A stretch of 64,000 bases of DNA from Lepeophtheirus salmonis (GCF_016086655.4 NC_052139.2:29268002-29332001), one strand, 5' to 3'. Counted from the first letter of the stretch, positions 46,024-58,184 are shown. Notes: generated by a model not told the origin, from the letters alone. Translations and numbers: made by a program.

Positions 46024-46736
46024 TACCGGTAGTTGCATAAATACGCGGACAATTTGTGGCAAACAATTAAATGTGTAATAAAATTCGTATGACGTATTTT
46101 TTTTTGAGAATTATATAATAAAGAATTTATTCTGGTATAATATTTTAATATAATTCCTGAATATAACTGCACTAAGCTGCTATGACACCCTCCAAGCGCC
46201 CGCAGAATGTCTTGTACACATTGATGATGTAATTGTCTTCCATGGCTGCCCATTGCTCATTGACGCTGGCCTTCAATGAGTCCAAATTCGGGTGGCGGGT
46301 AGCACAGGCCTTCTTATCAATTTGCCACCACACAGTGTAGTCAAGGGGATTCAAATCAGGTGATTGAGGTAGCCAAATGTTTTTGTGAAGACCTCCTCCA
46401 TCTCTCCACATTGATTTTCCGTGGTCTGCCGGTCCCAACACCCTCCTTCAGATCTTTTCCCTCCTTGACAAGCTTCTGGGCCTTGAACAAAGTAGTCATG
46501 GATAGTCCAGTGTCCTTGATTATCTCCTTGACAGACCTACCGGAGCGGAGAAGAGTGGTAACCATATGTCGTTTGGCCTCCTCATTCATCGTAAACGACA
46601 TTGTTTGATGCGAGTAAGAAAAACAAAAGCAAAAGATTTACCGAGTTACTTGTGCTGAATTTTTTTATTTCCGGTAACGGAACCTCGAAATATAAGCGTT
46701 TAAAAATTAGTCCGCGTATTTATGCAACTACCGGTA
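46024..46736 (-). mobile_element. Tc1/mariner deletion derivative with intact termini (about 713 bp)
   Basis: Inverted terminal repeats CCGGTAGTTGCATAAATACG (left from 46026; right, read inward from 46734) extend to at least 25 bp without mismatch and are flanked by TA. The minus strand from the ATG at 46601 encodes an N-terminal region (MSFTMNEEAKRHMVTTLLRS, then GVGTGRPRKIN). It then passes, in another frame, into the C-terminal catalytic end (WLPQSPDLNPLDYTVWW, 46356-46300) and the tail FCGRLEGVIAA ending at 46172. The piece between, with the first two catalytic Asp, is deleted. The well-kept ends suggest it moved using another copy's transposase. Confidence 0.85.
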
Positions 46737-47089
46737 TATATTGTGAGATAGTATATCTTCATAATGAGTTCTATAATAGTAATCAGAATTCAAGGTAGGT
46801 TCTAGATACTTGAACGAACCCATCATAATTATACAAGTTTTGATTGATGTAAAGTTTTGATATCATTCAACCTTTTTTCAATCAATGAATAAAAGAAATA
46901 GATAATCATAATGACATCAAGTCCTCCATACCTGTTTTTTAATGATACTGCAATATACAACTATACCGTAATTGGTAAAGATACAAAAATATATGAAAAA
47001 GATAATATTTAATGAATAAATGAGCCTCTCTCTATAGATGACGCTTCCTTTATTTTTGATGGGGATGCTGTTAGTGTTCTTATAATTCT
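46737..47089. other. Intergenic spacer
   Basis: No feature recognised. Confidence 0.4.
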
Positions 47090-47690
47090 TAGTAGTGATG
47101 GAACGATTCCGAAAAGAATCATGATGCCGATTCCAATGCAATTGTAATAAAAATTCCCGATTCCAATTCTTTGATAATAGTTAAATAATAGTTAAAAAAT
47201 ACCATTTTGTTATCAAGGATTCAGCTGTTCTCAAAAAAATAAATTGTTGAAAAAAATTTCAGAAATTAAATTTGAAACATAAAATATTCTGGAGGAAAAA
47301 TCTAAAAATTAAAATTTTTGTGAAAAAATTTAAATATTATTTTCTTGGAAAAATAGTTCTAAATTCTCCAGTTCACAATAATGTAAAGTTTTCTGGAGAA
47401 AACTTTAAAAAATACATAACTACTTACAGAAAAACAAAAAATGGAAAAAATCTATTTTTTGAAATTTTTTTGAAAAATTTAATTTTTAATAACAAAATCC
47501 CCAGCAGTTCTCAAAAAATAAATTGTAAAAAAATATTTAATGTTTAAAATTATTTGGAAAAAAAATTCAAATATAACATTTTTTGAAAAAAATTTCAAAT
47601 CGTTATTTGCAGAAATTTAAATTTTCGGAAATAAAAATTTGAAAGATTTTTTTAAATATTAAATTTATAGGAAAAAGCCAATTTCTTTGT
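47090..47690. repeat. A/T-rich array with GATTCC-type flank
   Basis: A flank with AGTGATGGAACGATTCCGAA and CCGATTCCAAT leads into an array of GGAAAAA-TTTAAA-AATTCTCCAG-type units (47180-47680). Similar GATTCC flanks are seen near 58830 and 61735-61790, the latter beside another array. Confidence 0.65.
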
Positions 47691-48556
47691 TCATCTTTTT
47701 CATCACTTGGAAAAGTAAGAAATAATTAAATAATAGTAATAAATATCAATTGGAATTTAATAGCTTAGAAAACGTTTAATTTTATAGGTAAAACTTATAG
47801 TCCCTCTGCTAATGTGTAAGGACATCAAGGCATTGACAAGGCTTTCTTTTTTAAAGAAGTACTAAATACTCTTCCGCCTATGGACTCCGGGATCCCTTGT
47901 GTAATATTGATTTGCTCATTTACAGCTGACCCTGGGCACTGATATTGTATTCAAAGCATTCAATTGATGCGGATATGCCTCCCATACTTCCACTGAAAGA
48001 GGACACGCTGAAGGCTCATCTGTTCTCCATTTATTTTGAATTTTGCTGAACCAACACACCGACGTGTTCCCATTAATCGTCCCATCACTAATTCTTAGAT
48101 AGTTGTATACACTGTTCACTGCCTTAAAAGCTTAAACACACATGATGATTAAATAAACAATTGCATGTGTCTATACTGAGCCTTTTTATGATAATCCTAG
48201 TTCCAACTTATATATAATCACGGATTAGTCTTGTTATTCCATTATACTCAGTAGCATATATGAAAATAATATTATCCGCCAGTATATTAAAAAAAAAAAA
48301 AAAAAAATGAGCTTGTTTAACTGAATCATTTGAATAATGTTTGAAAGAAGACTGGCTGAGCCGAAATAAGCTGTGACCAGCTATGAGAAGTAAAAAATAA
48401 AAATAAACCATACTCTATTATAATGGCAGAATTGACTCAAATGTCGATCTTCAATTTACTACGAGTCCTAAAAGACTCACGGTTTTAACTTTGTAACAAA
48501 TCCCTAGCGTGACTCTACCTTCATTTAGGATCACACCCACTTGCGGTTATATTTTA
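47691..48556. other. Intergenic, no gene seen
   Basis: AT-rich; contains a run of about 19 A near 48289-48307. No gene. Confidence 0.4.
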
Positions 48557-48557
48557 C

Positions 48558-49350
48558 ACAAATATAGGTCGGGGAAAAAGTAATTTCGTATTTTAGCTTT
48601 ATTACAATACTTTAAAAGAAGTGTTACAATAATCCAATTGAAGCCAAGTTTCCCCTATTCTGTTCCATAACTTGCTACCAACGGGAATTTAACATCAAAA
48701 TGCCCTTCTCGTAGAAGCCCTTGTTTCTACTTTGAATAAAAACTAGGACAACCAATTTTCACTGCCCTCTATTGAGGCCAAATTTGTATCCACAAGTGCG
48801 TTGGCCATAGGCAGGAATAGGTAGTAGTCACTTTGTACCAGGTCTGGAGAGTAAGTTGAATGCATAAGAACTTCACATCCGAGCTCCCAGAGCTTCTGCT
48901 GCGTCATCAAAGATGTGTGACGTTGTCTTGAATAAACACAATTCCTCGCATATTCGCCAATGATGGCCGCCGCTTCTGTTCAATTGCTAGCTTCAAACAG
49001 TCAAGTTGTTCACAGTAGAGGATAGCTCATAGTAGATTATTCCCTTCCAGTCCCACCAAAGACACTGAATCCCCTTCCTGGCTTGTCCACGCTCTGGGAC
49101 ATCAGGATTTCTGTTGCTTGATATTGGAGTAAGTGATCCATTTTTCATCGTCAGTCACAATGGATCGATTTTGTTTCTATTCAGCAAACATTTGTAGATA
49201 AAGCTCGGTCCATTTGGTTTTTTTGCGTCAGCTCCTATGGTACCCAAGCTTCGAGTTTTTTTCTATCCAGCCTTTTACAAATGGTTCAAACTAATTTTAT
49301 AATCGATGCTCACCTTCTGTCCATTCCATTCAGAATACAGATTGAAGCCC
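48558..49350 (-). pseudogene. Mariner (DD34D-type) transposase relic
   Basis: The terminus GGTCGGGGAAAAAGTAATTT (48569-48588) resembles mariner ends. The minus strand reads, with frameshifts, IVTDDEKWITYSN (first catalytic Asp region, about 49165-49130), then a middle portion with IQDN-like sequence, and MHSTYSPDLVQSDYYLF (about 48865-48815), the classical mariner SPDLxxxDY box. The N-terminal domain and the second terminus are missing or unrecognisable. Confidence 0.75.
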
Positions 49351-49859
49351 TCAAAGCTGATTTTAAAAAATTATATAAAAATATAATTCATTAGTTTTTC
49401 CCTCAAATGATTATTTATAAAGAAATTTTGAATGTTGTTTCTTTTTTGTCAATATTTTCTTATCTTCTTTACGATATGACACCTTTTTAATATTATTTAT
49501 CACTGAGAAGGCAATACACACCATGACAATCTGTCACAGCTCCTTGTTGAAGCAAACAACCATTTAAGCGTTGACTAATCATATGATAATGAGATTATAA
49601 ATTTACAGTCATTTATGTCATTAATTCTAAGATAATTAATTTAAACGAGTTTTCACTGATTACATAAGCTCAATAGGTCATTCATGAACAATAAACATCT
49701 CTAACATAAATAATAGAGGGACGCTGTGTAAACTTTAATGGCATATATTTATAAATATTGTTAGTGGTGTGAATGAAAAAATTTTCTCCAGATGCGTGTA
49801 AAATAATAGTTAAACTTTTAGTTAACAATCTCAAATACTCTCTCACTTTTGAGGTTTAA
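49351..49859. other. Intergenic, no gene seen
   Basis: AT-rich sequence with nothing recognisable. Confidence 0.4.
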
Positions 49860-50170
49860 TTCATTAGGAGGGATGGGATTTGTGTAAGAGTGCAAGGATA
49901 AGGCGGGAGCGAGATATCTGGTGTCACTGAATGAAGACCATTGTTAATATTTGCTGCCTATTAGTGGATTTTAGGAGGAGAATAAATGAATTACAGGAAT
50001 AGAGAATATAACCTTCTACATTTAAAATATCATTAGTCATGTTAAAATATCATCTTTATATTTAAAAACATATATATTTATTTTATGCACCATTGAAAAA
50101 GAAAAAAAAATACTTCAAAGATAGACAGAATTGTTCTTTTAGAGCAGTGTTAGGGAACAATTTTGCCTGA
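49860..50170 (+). repeat. Repeat family C, copy 2
   Basis: GTGTAAGAGTGCAAGGATAA, GGCGGGAGCGAGATAT and AGGAGGAGAATAAATGAATT align with the head repeats at 35355, 57965 and 59555. No A/T array follows here. Confidence 0.6.
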
Positions 50171-50336
50171 CTGGGATTGTAATTCCGTGAGAGAAATACA
50201 AGATGGAAAACACTAAATACTTTTAAAGTACAATAAGTATCTTAGTTTTTATTAATAAAGTGCATAACATGCGTGGCGCATTCGCTGTTCGTTCACAAAA
50301 GAAGAAATGTTAATGTTAAATGTTATTTTTTTATAT

Positions 50337-50990
50337 ACAGGGTTGTGAAGCAAAACGTGAACTGAAAGACTGATTTTAGAAGAATGTCAATAATTTTATT
50401 TTTCTTCAGACGCCTTTACCCCCAGGACCATTTTTTGGGTCAGATGTTTTGTACAGAACATCCCCTTGACCTTCTCTGGTGATCACCCCAGCCAACGGTA
50501 CTTCTGACGGTTGACCAACTGGTCCACGGGGAAAATCTTCTGGTCCGAGATTTTTTTTACTGTGGATTCATTTGCCTTGATCCACGTACGAACTTTCTTG
50601 CACCTCTATAGTCTCCTTTCCTTCATAGTACCCGTCAACAGGTGGCGTAGGGTCCTTGTGTAAGAGAAAAACTCCAAGTCCTCCTTCACAGCCCTCTTGA
50701 TTGTCCCCTCGTCCACGTCAAACTCGTTAAAGAGGCGATTCATGGATTTTGTGGGATCCTCCTTGATCTTTTTCTTCAGGTTCCCCAGAAACTGAGAATC
50801 ACTTTTCAAGTTGTGTCCCCACTTCCTTCTTTCCTTGAGAGGTATTTTCCATCTTGGTCACCTTGAAAATGAGGCTTCTGGAGTACTTCACAATGTACAT
50901 TATCCCTGCCACCTCCATTTTGGCATCCAGAAGGCCTGATATCCCCTGCCTTTTTCCTTCTTTCTCACTCATGATGAAAGATTTCAGAAA
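50337..50990 (-). pseudogene. Tc1/mariner transposase relic, N-terminal half
   Basis: A TACAGGGTTGTGAAGCAAAA terminus lies at 50336. The minus strand reads LDAKMEVAGIMYIVKYS-type helix-turn-helix sequence near 50920, then an open stretch (50809-50606) with QFLGNLKKKIKEDPTKSMNR and VKEDLEFFSYTRTLRHLLTG. It continues after a stop with SDQKIFPVDQLVNRQKYRWL near 50555-50495, where the first catalytic Asp is placed. The rest of the catalytic domain is absent. It resembles the element at 37959 in layout. Confidence 0.7.
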
Positions 50991-52789
50991 TGCTTATTAT
51001 TGTTTATTTATGCAGAAAGGACAGGAGATTCGGAATATGCAGGAACAAATCACAAAACCTCTCTAGTTTGAATGACATAATTAGCATTTATGAACAGTCA
51101 CGTTTTGCTTCCGAACTCTGTATATTAATAATTTGTCTGGAAGCCAGATGCAGCTATCAAATGAGCCAAATCTGGCTCTCGAGCCATGGGTTCCTGATCC
51201 CTGTTTTAGAAAGAGATGCTAACACCACAACAAACTATTAAATAATGATAAAAAAAAGAAAAAAGAACACTTAGTTTTTTTCTTTACACACACATTACAA
51301 AAATGAAGAATAATAATATCCTAACTTTGTATAATAAAAAGTGACCTCATATCACCCCTATTATTATTAATAGCTACTAACCATGCAAAAAAATTTATAG
51401 GCTTGAATAAAATATTTTACTTATTTCGGGACTTTTTTCTATCGAAATAAAATTTTTTTAATACAAAAAGTTGATCCATATGTTTCAAGTGGTGTACCCA
51501 GATTGACTCACTACTGTAGTATAAAAAGTAGTAAGATCCCAAAAAAAAGTACCCTTTACGGTTTCAGGCATGCCATTAAAAAAAAAAATTCCATGAATAA
51601 AGCTACAAAAATCAATCTAATAACAATAAATACAATATTTTCTAGGGGTAATTCCAAGCCAAATTAATCACTTAAAAAAGTACCATCTTCTATTTTTTTT
51701 TTTCAAATATGGCACAATTTAAACATTATTTAAAAACTCAAGAATCCAAAATGTCAGTATTTTTTTATTTCCCGCTCAGGATATAGAGGTTTCTACAGTT
51801 TCGGACAAGGCGCTACCTACCTTATTCTTAAATCGATGTATTTTGAATGTTTTAAATACTATCCATTTAAAAAACCATTTCATTGTTTTATTCTCTTTTT
51901 GTATTTGATTGTATATACCAACAAAATGAGTTTTTACCCATAAAGTAACAAGGTCAATATCTTGACCTAAAAAAATCAAACATGTCCATTTTCAATTTCA
52001 CTCAAATTTTTATATCTTAATTTGTAATATATTATAAGCATATACAATAAGTTTTTAGAGATGCATACGATTCTACTGAAATACTACAGATGAAAAAGTG
52101 TGCGTATGTTGAGGAAATTTCTGAATGTATATATTAAATATTATACTTCAAAGATTTTGAAGTGAAATATGTTCTTATTTTGATTGATTTCACTTGATTG
52201 TCGTTAGCGAAAAAAATAAAAATGAAGATATTTAATGTGTAAGTTAAATTGAATACAGAAGAATACCACATCGGCACTAACGTGTTAAGGTACGACATTA
52301 CGTAGCCAAGCCGGCCACATATAAGCTTCACTGCTCTAGCCTGACTATTTTTTTATTAACAACATTCTAGTGAGATACAAGGGCGTTCACAGGGTGAGGC
52401 TAAGATGGTCTTAAAACTCCCCAAGAATTTTTAGGGGAAAACAGGTAAACAGCTATTTTTTAACCAAAAAAAATAATTATCTAAAAAAATCATTTGTTTC
52501 TTCTATAGAAATTAAGACCTCTCCAATATAAAACACTGCAAAATGCCCTTGGGATGGCATGGCTGTCGAGAGTTGAATATATCCACTAATAGAGGAAACA
52601 ATATTTTCTTTATGTGACATTTCATAACAATCTAAGGGGGGTCTGCAAGAGTTGAGGACTAGAGACCCGCCTTCTAATCAAAGAATTTGATATTGAAAAA
52701 TTATCAGTTCGTAAGTAAAAATAAGGGAAAACAAATATTTATAGGATTTTTTTTTTTAAATAGTTCATTTGATCATATTTAGGCCCCGG

Positions 52790-52790
<1 letters not shown>
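50991..52790. other. Intergenic, no gene seen
   Basis: AT-rich sequence; short open frames on both strands without domains. Confidence 0.4.

Positions 52791-52791
<1 letters not shown>

Positions 52792-52835
<44 letters not shown>
52792..52835 (+). repeat. Uninterrupted run of 44 A
   Basis: By far the longest homopolymer in the window. It could be a retroposed poly(A) tail, but no retrocopy was recognised before it. Confidence 0.95.
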
Positions 52836-52838
<3 letters not shown>

Positions 52839-54429
52839 AAGGTGTGTTTTTCATTTGAATTTTAAAATATTATTGAATGCTAAAGATGATGTAATGTCTC
52901 TAATCAAAAATAAGTTAACTTTATTATCACAAAAGTTCAGAGCATTTTATACAAATTCAGATCCATTAGAACGCCTAATAATTATCTCTAAATTATTGAT
53001 AGATTTATAAAAATATTTTTATACAAATGTGATTTCTTTTATTTTCTATGCGTTTTTTTATCGTTATGCTTTAGGTGCGAGTTTACCTCCACATTGTATT
53101 CGATTCATGATATTATAATGTGTTGAAATATGGTTGTATTACCGTACAAAAAATAAGAAGGTCATTTGGTCAAATTCAGGCCCAGATCAAAAATTTTAAA
53201 CTTTAATTTTGTTAAAAAAAAAAGTAAGTTATCCCGAATTATGTTTCTACGAACATACGAATCTGAGATATAAAAATGTGATATCCTAGAACAAAGATCA
53301 CCTTTATCATTTTTGATGTAATTAGTGTCTTCCAATTTTATATCTTGAGAAAAATGTCTCACTCAAGGAGGTAAACAAAACTGTTAGCCCTTCATCTCCG
53401 TAGTACTCATATATTATGGATCCTACTACTCTTGAAAAAGACCTTCGATTCTGTATGACACGAACAAAATATTCTATTAATCCATGCAAATATTGACTAT
53501 AATAATACAATTATAAATAAACAATCATGGATATATTTACATATCCATAGATATGAATCATTGTTCCAGTGATTAATATATATTGATATTTACGTACTTA
53601 CTTTTATCGACTCTCACAACCTTTCTTTAAAAAACACAAATATAATTATATTGCTTGTCTCGCAATTCAATTACACGACATTATATTTTACTCAAAAGCA
53701 GCAAAAAATGTCTCAATGAATTCTTCACATCCAAGAAGGCTATTTGTGGAAACATTTGTCAGCATATTAAAATGTAGAGACTGTATAACTCCTACTGAAT
53801 CAAAATGCGATAAAGAACATCATTTTATGGAATATGCCGCACATGTTGCTTTTAAATTTTGTATTTTTTTGTTAGTATATATTTAGTTAATGAAAAAAAT
53901 AGTAACATACATCTATCTAAAAAAGTTATATGCCAAATTGTCTTGCAAGTAGAAAAATTAATAAGTTGACATCAAAATCTTGAATTTAACCAATGTTTTT
54001 TTTTTTTTTCATTACTAGTTATATTTTTCGAAACGTAACATCACATTGTTTATGGAATTATTGTGTTCCTTTGTTCTACTGGGATGCATAGCATGATATT
54101 GAATATTGATTCATCCTGCCTGCGAATTTCACGCTATTTAATAATTTATTTTGTTATTCTTATGATTGAATATATATTAAAGAAAGCGGAACATTGAGCA
54201 GGACAGAAGTCATGCAAATAATGTTTACTTATTTGATGTTCTCGGTTCTAAATGTAGGAAGGTTTAAGTGATCAGTTCCAGTTTTCATTCATTTTGATAA
54301 GTTGATTCCTGTATGATTCAAACAAGGGGGCTTTAATGATAATGAACTCAAAAAAGGTATTATATAGTACATGAATTTTTATATAGGTCATGTCCCTCGT
54401 TTAGAATGTGTTTTATTTCATATTCAGTT
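52836..54429. other. Intergenic, no gene seen
   Basis: AT-rich sequence with no gene, apart from anonymous short frames at 53162-53510. Confidence 0.4.
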
Positions 54430-54540
54430 GTAGTGTTGTGTTGGTACACATTTAGGATCCAGGACCGAGGTCCAGTCCCATTTTTCGGTCCTTAAAGTAG
54501 GCAAAATTGCTCCTTTTTGACATTATTAAGGGCGTTTCAC
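54430..54540. repeat. MITE-like repeat family D, copy 2 (partial)
   Basis: AGTGTTGTGTTGGTACACAT, then GGATCCAGGACCGAGGTCC and CGGTCCTTAAAG, as in the family at 41226. Confidence 0.5.
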
Positions 54541-54577
54541 GTTTTTCCTTTTCCAATTATTCAGTTATATATATAAC

Positions 54578-56511
54578 TAAAGTTGATAATATTGTAGAGA
54601 AAAACGCGTGCAAGGAGAAGGGGGGAAAATACATATGGTATCATTGTTTAAAATACTGATGTGATTATCATCTACCTGCTTTATTATGATTTTTGAGGGT
54701 ATAACGAAAGTATTTATTAGCAAAATGTTTAATGAAGATATACTACGTATAATTGACTTAGAAGTTTTTTATCCGTTACAGTAGATTTTATAACGTCACA
54801 CTCCATGAAATTGTAATTCATTATTAACCTTATTCTCAGAATAATAGCTAATGAAACGACAAAGTAGAGTATTTCGAAATATATTTGAAGTTCCAGGTTT
54901 AAAAAAGAAGGCTTTAATTAAATATAATCTACATAATAAAAAATATACCATCATACATTTATGTTAAATATACAAAATTAAAAAATTGGAATCATATAAC
55001 TAATGACAATAAATTATATATACAGAATATTGAAATAATAGATTGATCCAAATAATATTTTCTTGTCCGGACATCGGAATCCAGTTAAATATGTCATAAG
55101 TTTAGGTTGCAAAACACAAGCGAGACGTGGTGTTTAATCAAAAAGATAATCACCCTTCTTCTTCATGTGGAAGTTGCTATATACAATTGTGCACAGGATA
55201 TACATATCTCTACCGATGAGATCTAACTAATTATTAATAATAAAGTAAATGTCAAAATCATAAAATTAGACAATAAATATTATGTCTAATAAAAACAATG
55301 TTAGAAATAAATCCATCCTAAAGATTTAGAGCAAAAGCTAATTATGTAGTAATGTCCGGTGATATTACTCCTGATTAAGAGCATCAAAAAAGATATTTCC
55401 CCCGTTATTTATACTTATATAACAACATACTTTTATCATGAAGGATATACACAATTGCTAATTATAATGGTACACCCAATGTAACTACCCCCGTTGTTGT
55501 GACCATTTAAGCAGTTGTTTTTGCCTTTTATGAGTTTTCTGAACAACATTTCTTGGAGCCTATCAACCATAGCTAAGCCTTAAGTGATAAAAAAAGTAAT
55601 ATTTATTGACTATGTAATATCAGAAAACCTAATTATCATAGCCAAGTCTTTAAGTGAAGAAACTAGTCTCAGAAAAACTAGTTGCGAACCATCCAAAGCT
55701 ACTACTCCCGTTGTTGTGACCATTAAAACACTTTTTTTTGCCATTGAATGAGTTGAGTATCATAATTCTTGATAATTTTGGCTAAAATAGAATCATATTT
55801 TAGGGTTAAATTTAAAAACAATTGAATACTTACTGTTACATAGTACAAAATTCAGACATATATTTCGAAATTAGTAAATACATTATACTTTTTACTGATA
55901 ACTTGATCGTCATTTGGTGTAGACGACTCAAAACATTTTTATATGTATTTCTATAAATGACATCAGTACCAACATCCTCCATTAATTTAATGATGGTTCC
56001 TCGGGAAGGGATAGGTTTACCCGTGTATTTCTCCATAAATTTTTTGAAAGTAGATGATCAGCAATGGATAAGGTTATATTACAAGCAATAAGCATCTTTG
56101 TGAGATTAGAGTTAAAGTCTGACTTGATGTATTCATCATTAACTTGATTTTTTAGAAGAATATCCATGCTCTTGATATGAGATGAGGATAATGAGTGGCG
56201 TGTAATTCTAGACAGGGGACTAAATGCACATTTATATCGACAAATCCGACAAACCATCTGTTTCTCATCCGGTAAGTATTTTCCAAATTCCTGGGCCTCC
56301 ATTTTTATAAATCCAGACAGAAGGCGACGTTATTTTAGGCATTTTATTCAGTTCTCTATCGACTATCACCATCTAATATTATATTAATATTGAATAATAA
56401 AGGCGGGAACGATAACGTTCTTGATAGAAGAAGATATATTTTATTTAATCAATGATGCCATAAGTATTTCTTCTGCACGCTATTCTATTCTTACCAAAAT
56501 TATCACCCTTA
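54578..56511 (-). mobile_element. Near-complete hAT-type element, copy 2 (1934 bp)
   Basis: Inverted relative to copy 1. A perfect 8-bp target duplication TATATAAC flanks it (54570-54577 and 56512-56519). The termini are TAAAGTTGATAATATTGT at the left and, inward from the right, TAAGGGTGATAATTTTGG, matching copy 1 end for end. The gene in it is at 55720-56302 (minus). The sequence just outside the right end (CACGGCTTTATCTC) belongs to the repeat also found at 35215, so the element inserted at the edge of that repeat. Confidence 0.88.
55720..56302 (-). pseudogene. CGGBP1/hAT-like zinc-finger protein gene of copy 2
   Basis: From the ATG at 56302: MEAQEFGKYLPDEKQMVCRI with a BED-like finger (C-x2-C in CRICRYKC; His in TRHS and SSSHI), then KMLIACNITLSIADHL. 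At the heptamer A_AAA_AAT (56045-56039) the zero frame soon ends, while the -1 frame continues with MEKYTGKPIPSRGTIIKLME and on to about 55836. This order matches the linker after the finger in hAT proteins and CGGBP1. A predicted 52-nt intron (55833-55782, GTAAGT...TTTTAG) is conserved with copy 1; the last exon is degraded here. The finger region is better preserved than in copy 1. The product would be about 180-190 aa if the shift and splice occurred, similar in size to CGGBP1 (about 167 aa). Confidence 0.6.
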
Positions 56512-56519
56512 TATATAAC

Positions 56520-56670
56520 ACGGCTTTATCTCGCTAACACAAAAATACAGTATGTATCTTGTTGTCAGCTGTCAATTGCCTCCTCTGACTTGATATATCA
56601 TGGCTATTTCATAATTTATTATTTTTGATAAATACACGCAGTAATAAGGTGTATTATCATAGGTGAAAAT
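56520..56670. repeat. Interspersed repeat shared with 35215-35345
   Basis: CGGCTTTATCTCGCTAACAC, TTGTTGTCAGCTGTC and TATTTCATAATTTATTATTT correspond in order to 35218-35325. Confidence 0.65.
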
Positions 56671-56689
56671 CCAGTGGTGAATTGGCATG

Positions 56690-57060
56690 TTAAAAAAACA
56701 ACAACTGAAAATCAAGATGGTAACCCTGACAATTTGAAGAATTTTTAGGAGGAAAGGAAGAATAATCGTCATGACGTTTCATTAGATCAGCTACAATCGG
56801 TTGTGACAAGAGAGGAAGGAAAAAAAGGAGATAAAGAAGGACATTTGCTAGAATTACTCTAATGTCGATCCCCAATTCTAATCCTATTCCAACAAGGGTT
56901 TACAATGATAACTATATAACAAATCCTCAGGGTTACTCTCCGTCTTTTATGAGCACACATGAACGTTCAAGCAGGTTTAGAACATAATTGAATGGATTTA
57001 AGAAAGGATGTTCACTACTCAGTAATTAAATAATAATGACAAATGCTAAGGAATAAAAAA
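56690..57060 (+). repeat. Interspersed repeat, copy 2 (see 25905)
   Basis: GACAATTTGAAGAATTTTTA, GATGTCGATCCCCAATTCTA-like and AATAATAATGACAA segments match 25955-26130. The open frame of the first copy is broken here. Confidence 0.6.
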
Positions 57061-57960
57061 TTCCTTCTTTTTACTACCAATTACAAATTAAGAGACCAGC
57101 TAAAACACACACCAGATTTACGTTATTGTGTATTATACCTATGCTCCGTTTCCAAAATGTCAGGAATACAATTTCTTGTTGATCATTCATATTCGTCCTA
57201 TATATATATATATTGGCCATTTAATTAACTAGATGTAAACCACCAGTGCAATTTCATTAACTAACTACAATGTTGTTTCTTAAATCAAAATATGAATATG
57301 ATACACGCTATATTCAAAACACCTTTGATATTTTACTAATTCGACTAGGGTGTTAACAACCGTTTTTCCTTTTCTAATCTAAAAACTGTTATATTTCCCT
57401 GCATTTTGCCCATCCCTACCCTCTAAATAAGCCTCCCAAAAAGTGTACGAAAACAAAAGAACATTTAAAAGAATGAATTTTGGATTAGGTCTAATGTACA
57501 TAGATACTATCAAATTTGCGTGGGTTTATACGTATGTATATACTTATATAAGTATTGTCAGTTGGGCTGCCTTGATTCCTATTTTATACTAATGCAAGTA
57601 GCATTTCAAACAAGAGGAGAAATGAATACATAGAATGCACTTGAAGGAATCAGCTTTCAATTTTAAAGCAATGATGACTCGTATTTTGCATTTTCTAGTA
57701 TATGCACATTGTATTCGTTAACGAATTCAATTTGATAAATCTATTTCTTATAATGTGTATAGAGATTAGGAAGTCCCTTAAAAATCAATGTTGTAGTCGA
57801 ACATGTCTCAATCTTATATTCTGTTCTCTTCATAATAAAAATTTGCTGTACAATATATTTTTCACTTTAATTCATACTTAATGGTGGCCCTTGCTTCTTA
57901 ATCTTTTACTTTATAGAGAGCGTTTTCACTGAGGTCATAAATTGTATTATAATTAGTTGT
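57061..57960. other. Intergenic, no gene seen
   Basis: AT-rich; at 57913-57938 a third, diverged copy of the AGAGCGTTTTCA-TGACGTCA-type motif (see 3229) occurs. No gene. Confidence 0.4.
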
Positions 57961-57964
57961 TTTT

Positions 57965-58180
57965 TTGTAAGAGTGCGAAGGGTGTTAATATCAGCTGCCT
58001 CTTTTATGAATTAGGAGGGAGAAAATAAAATACTGCTACAAAGGGGAAGACCTTCTACATTCAAATTAGCATTAATGCAGGGAAAATTTTATTATTATAG
58101 TTAAATTAATCATGCATTTTGAAATCAATTTACACCAAAGATAGGCTAGAATTCTTCCTTTAGAGGGATTTGTTAACATG
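57965..58180 (+). repeat. Repeat family C, copy 3 (head of an A/T array)
   Basis: TTTTGTAAGAGTGCGAAGGG, ATCAGCTGCCTCTTTTATGA, GCAGGGAAAATTTTATTATT and AATTTACACCAAAGATAGGC match copy 1. An A/T array follows directly, as at 35625. Confidence 0.7.
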
Positions 58181-58184
58181 TAAT

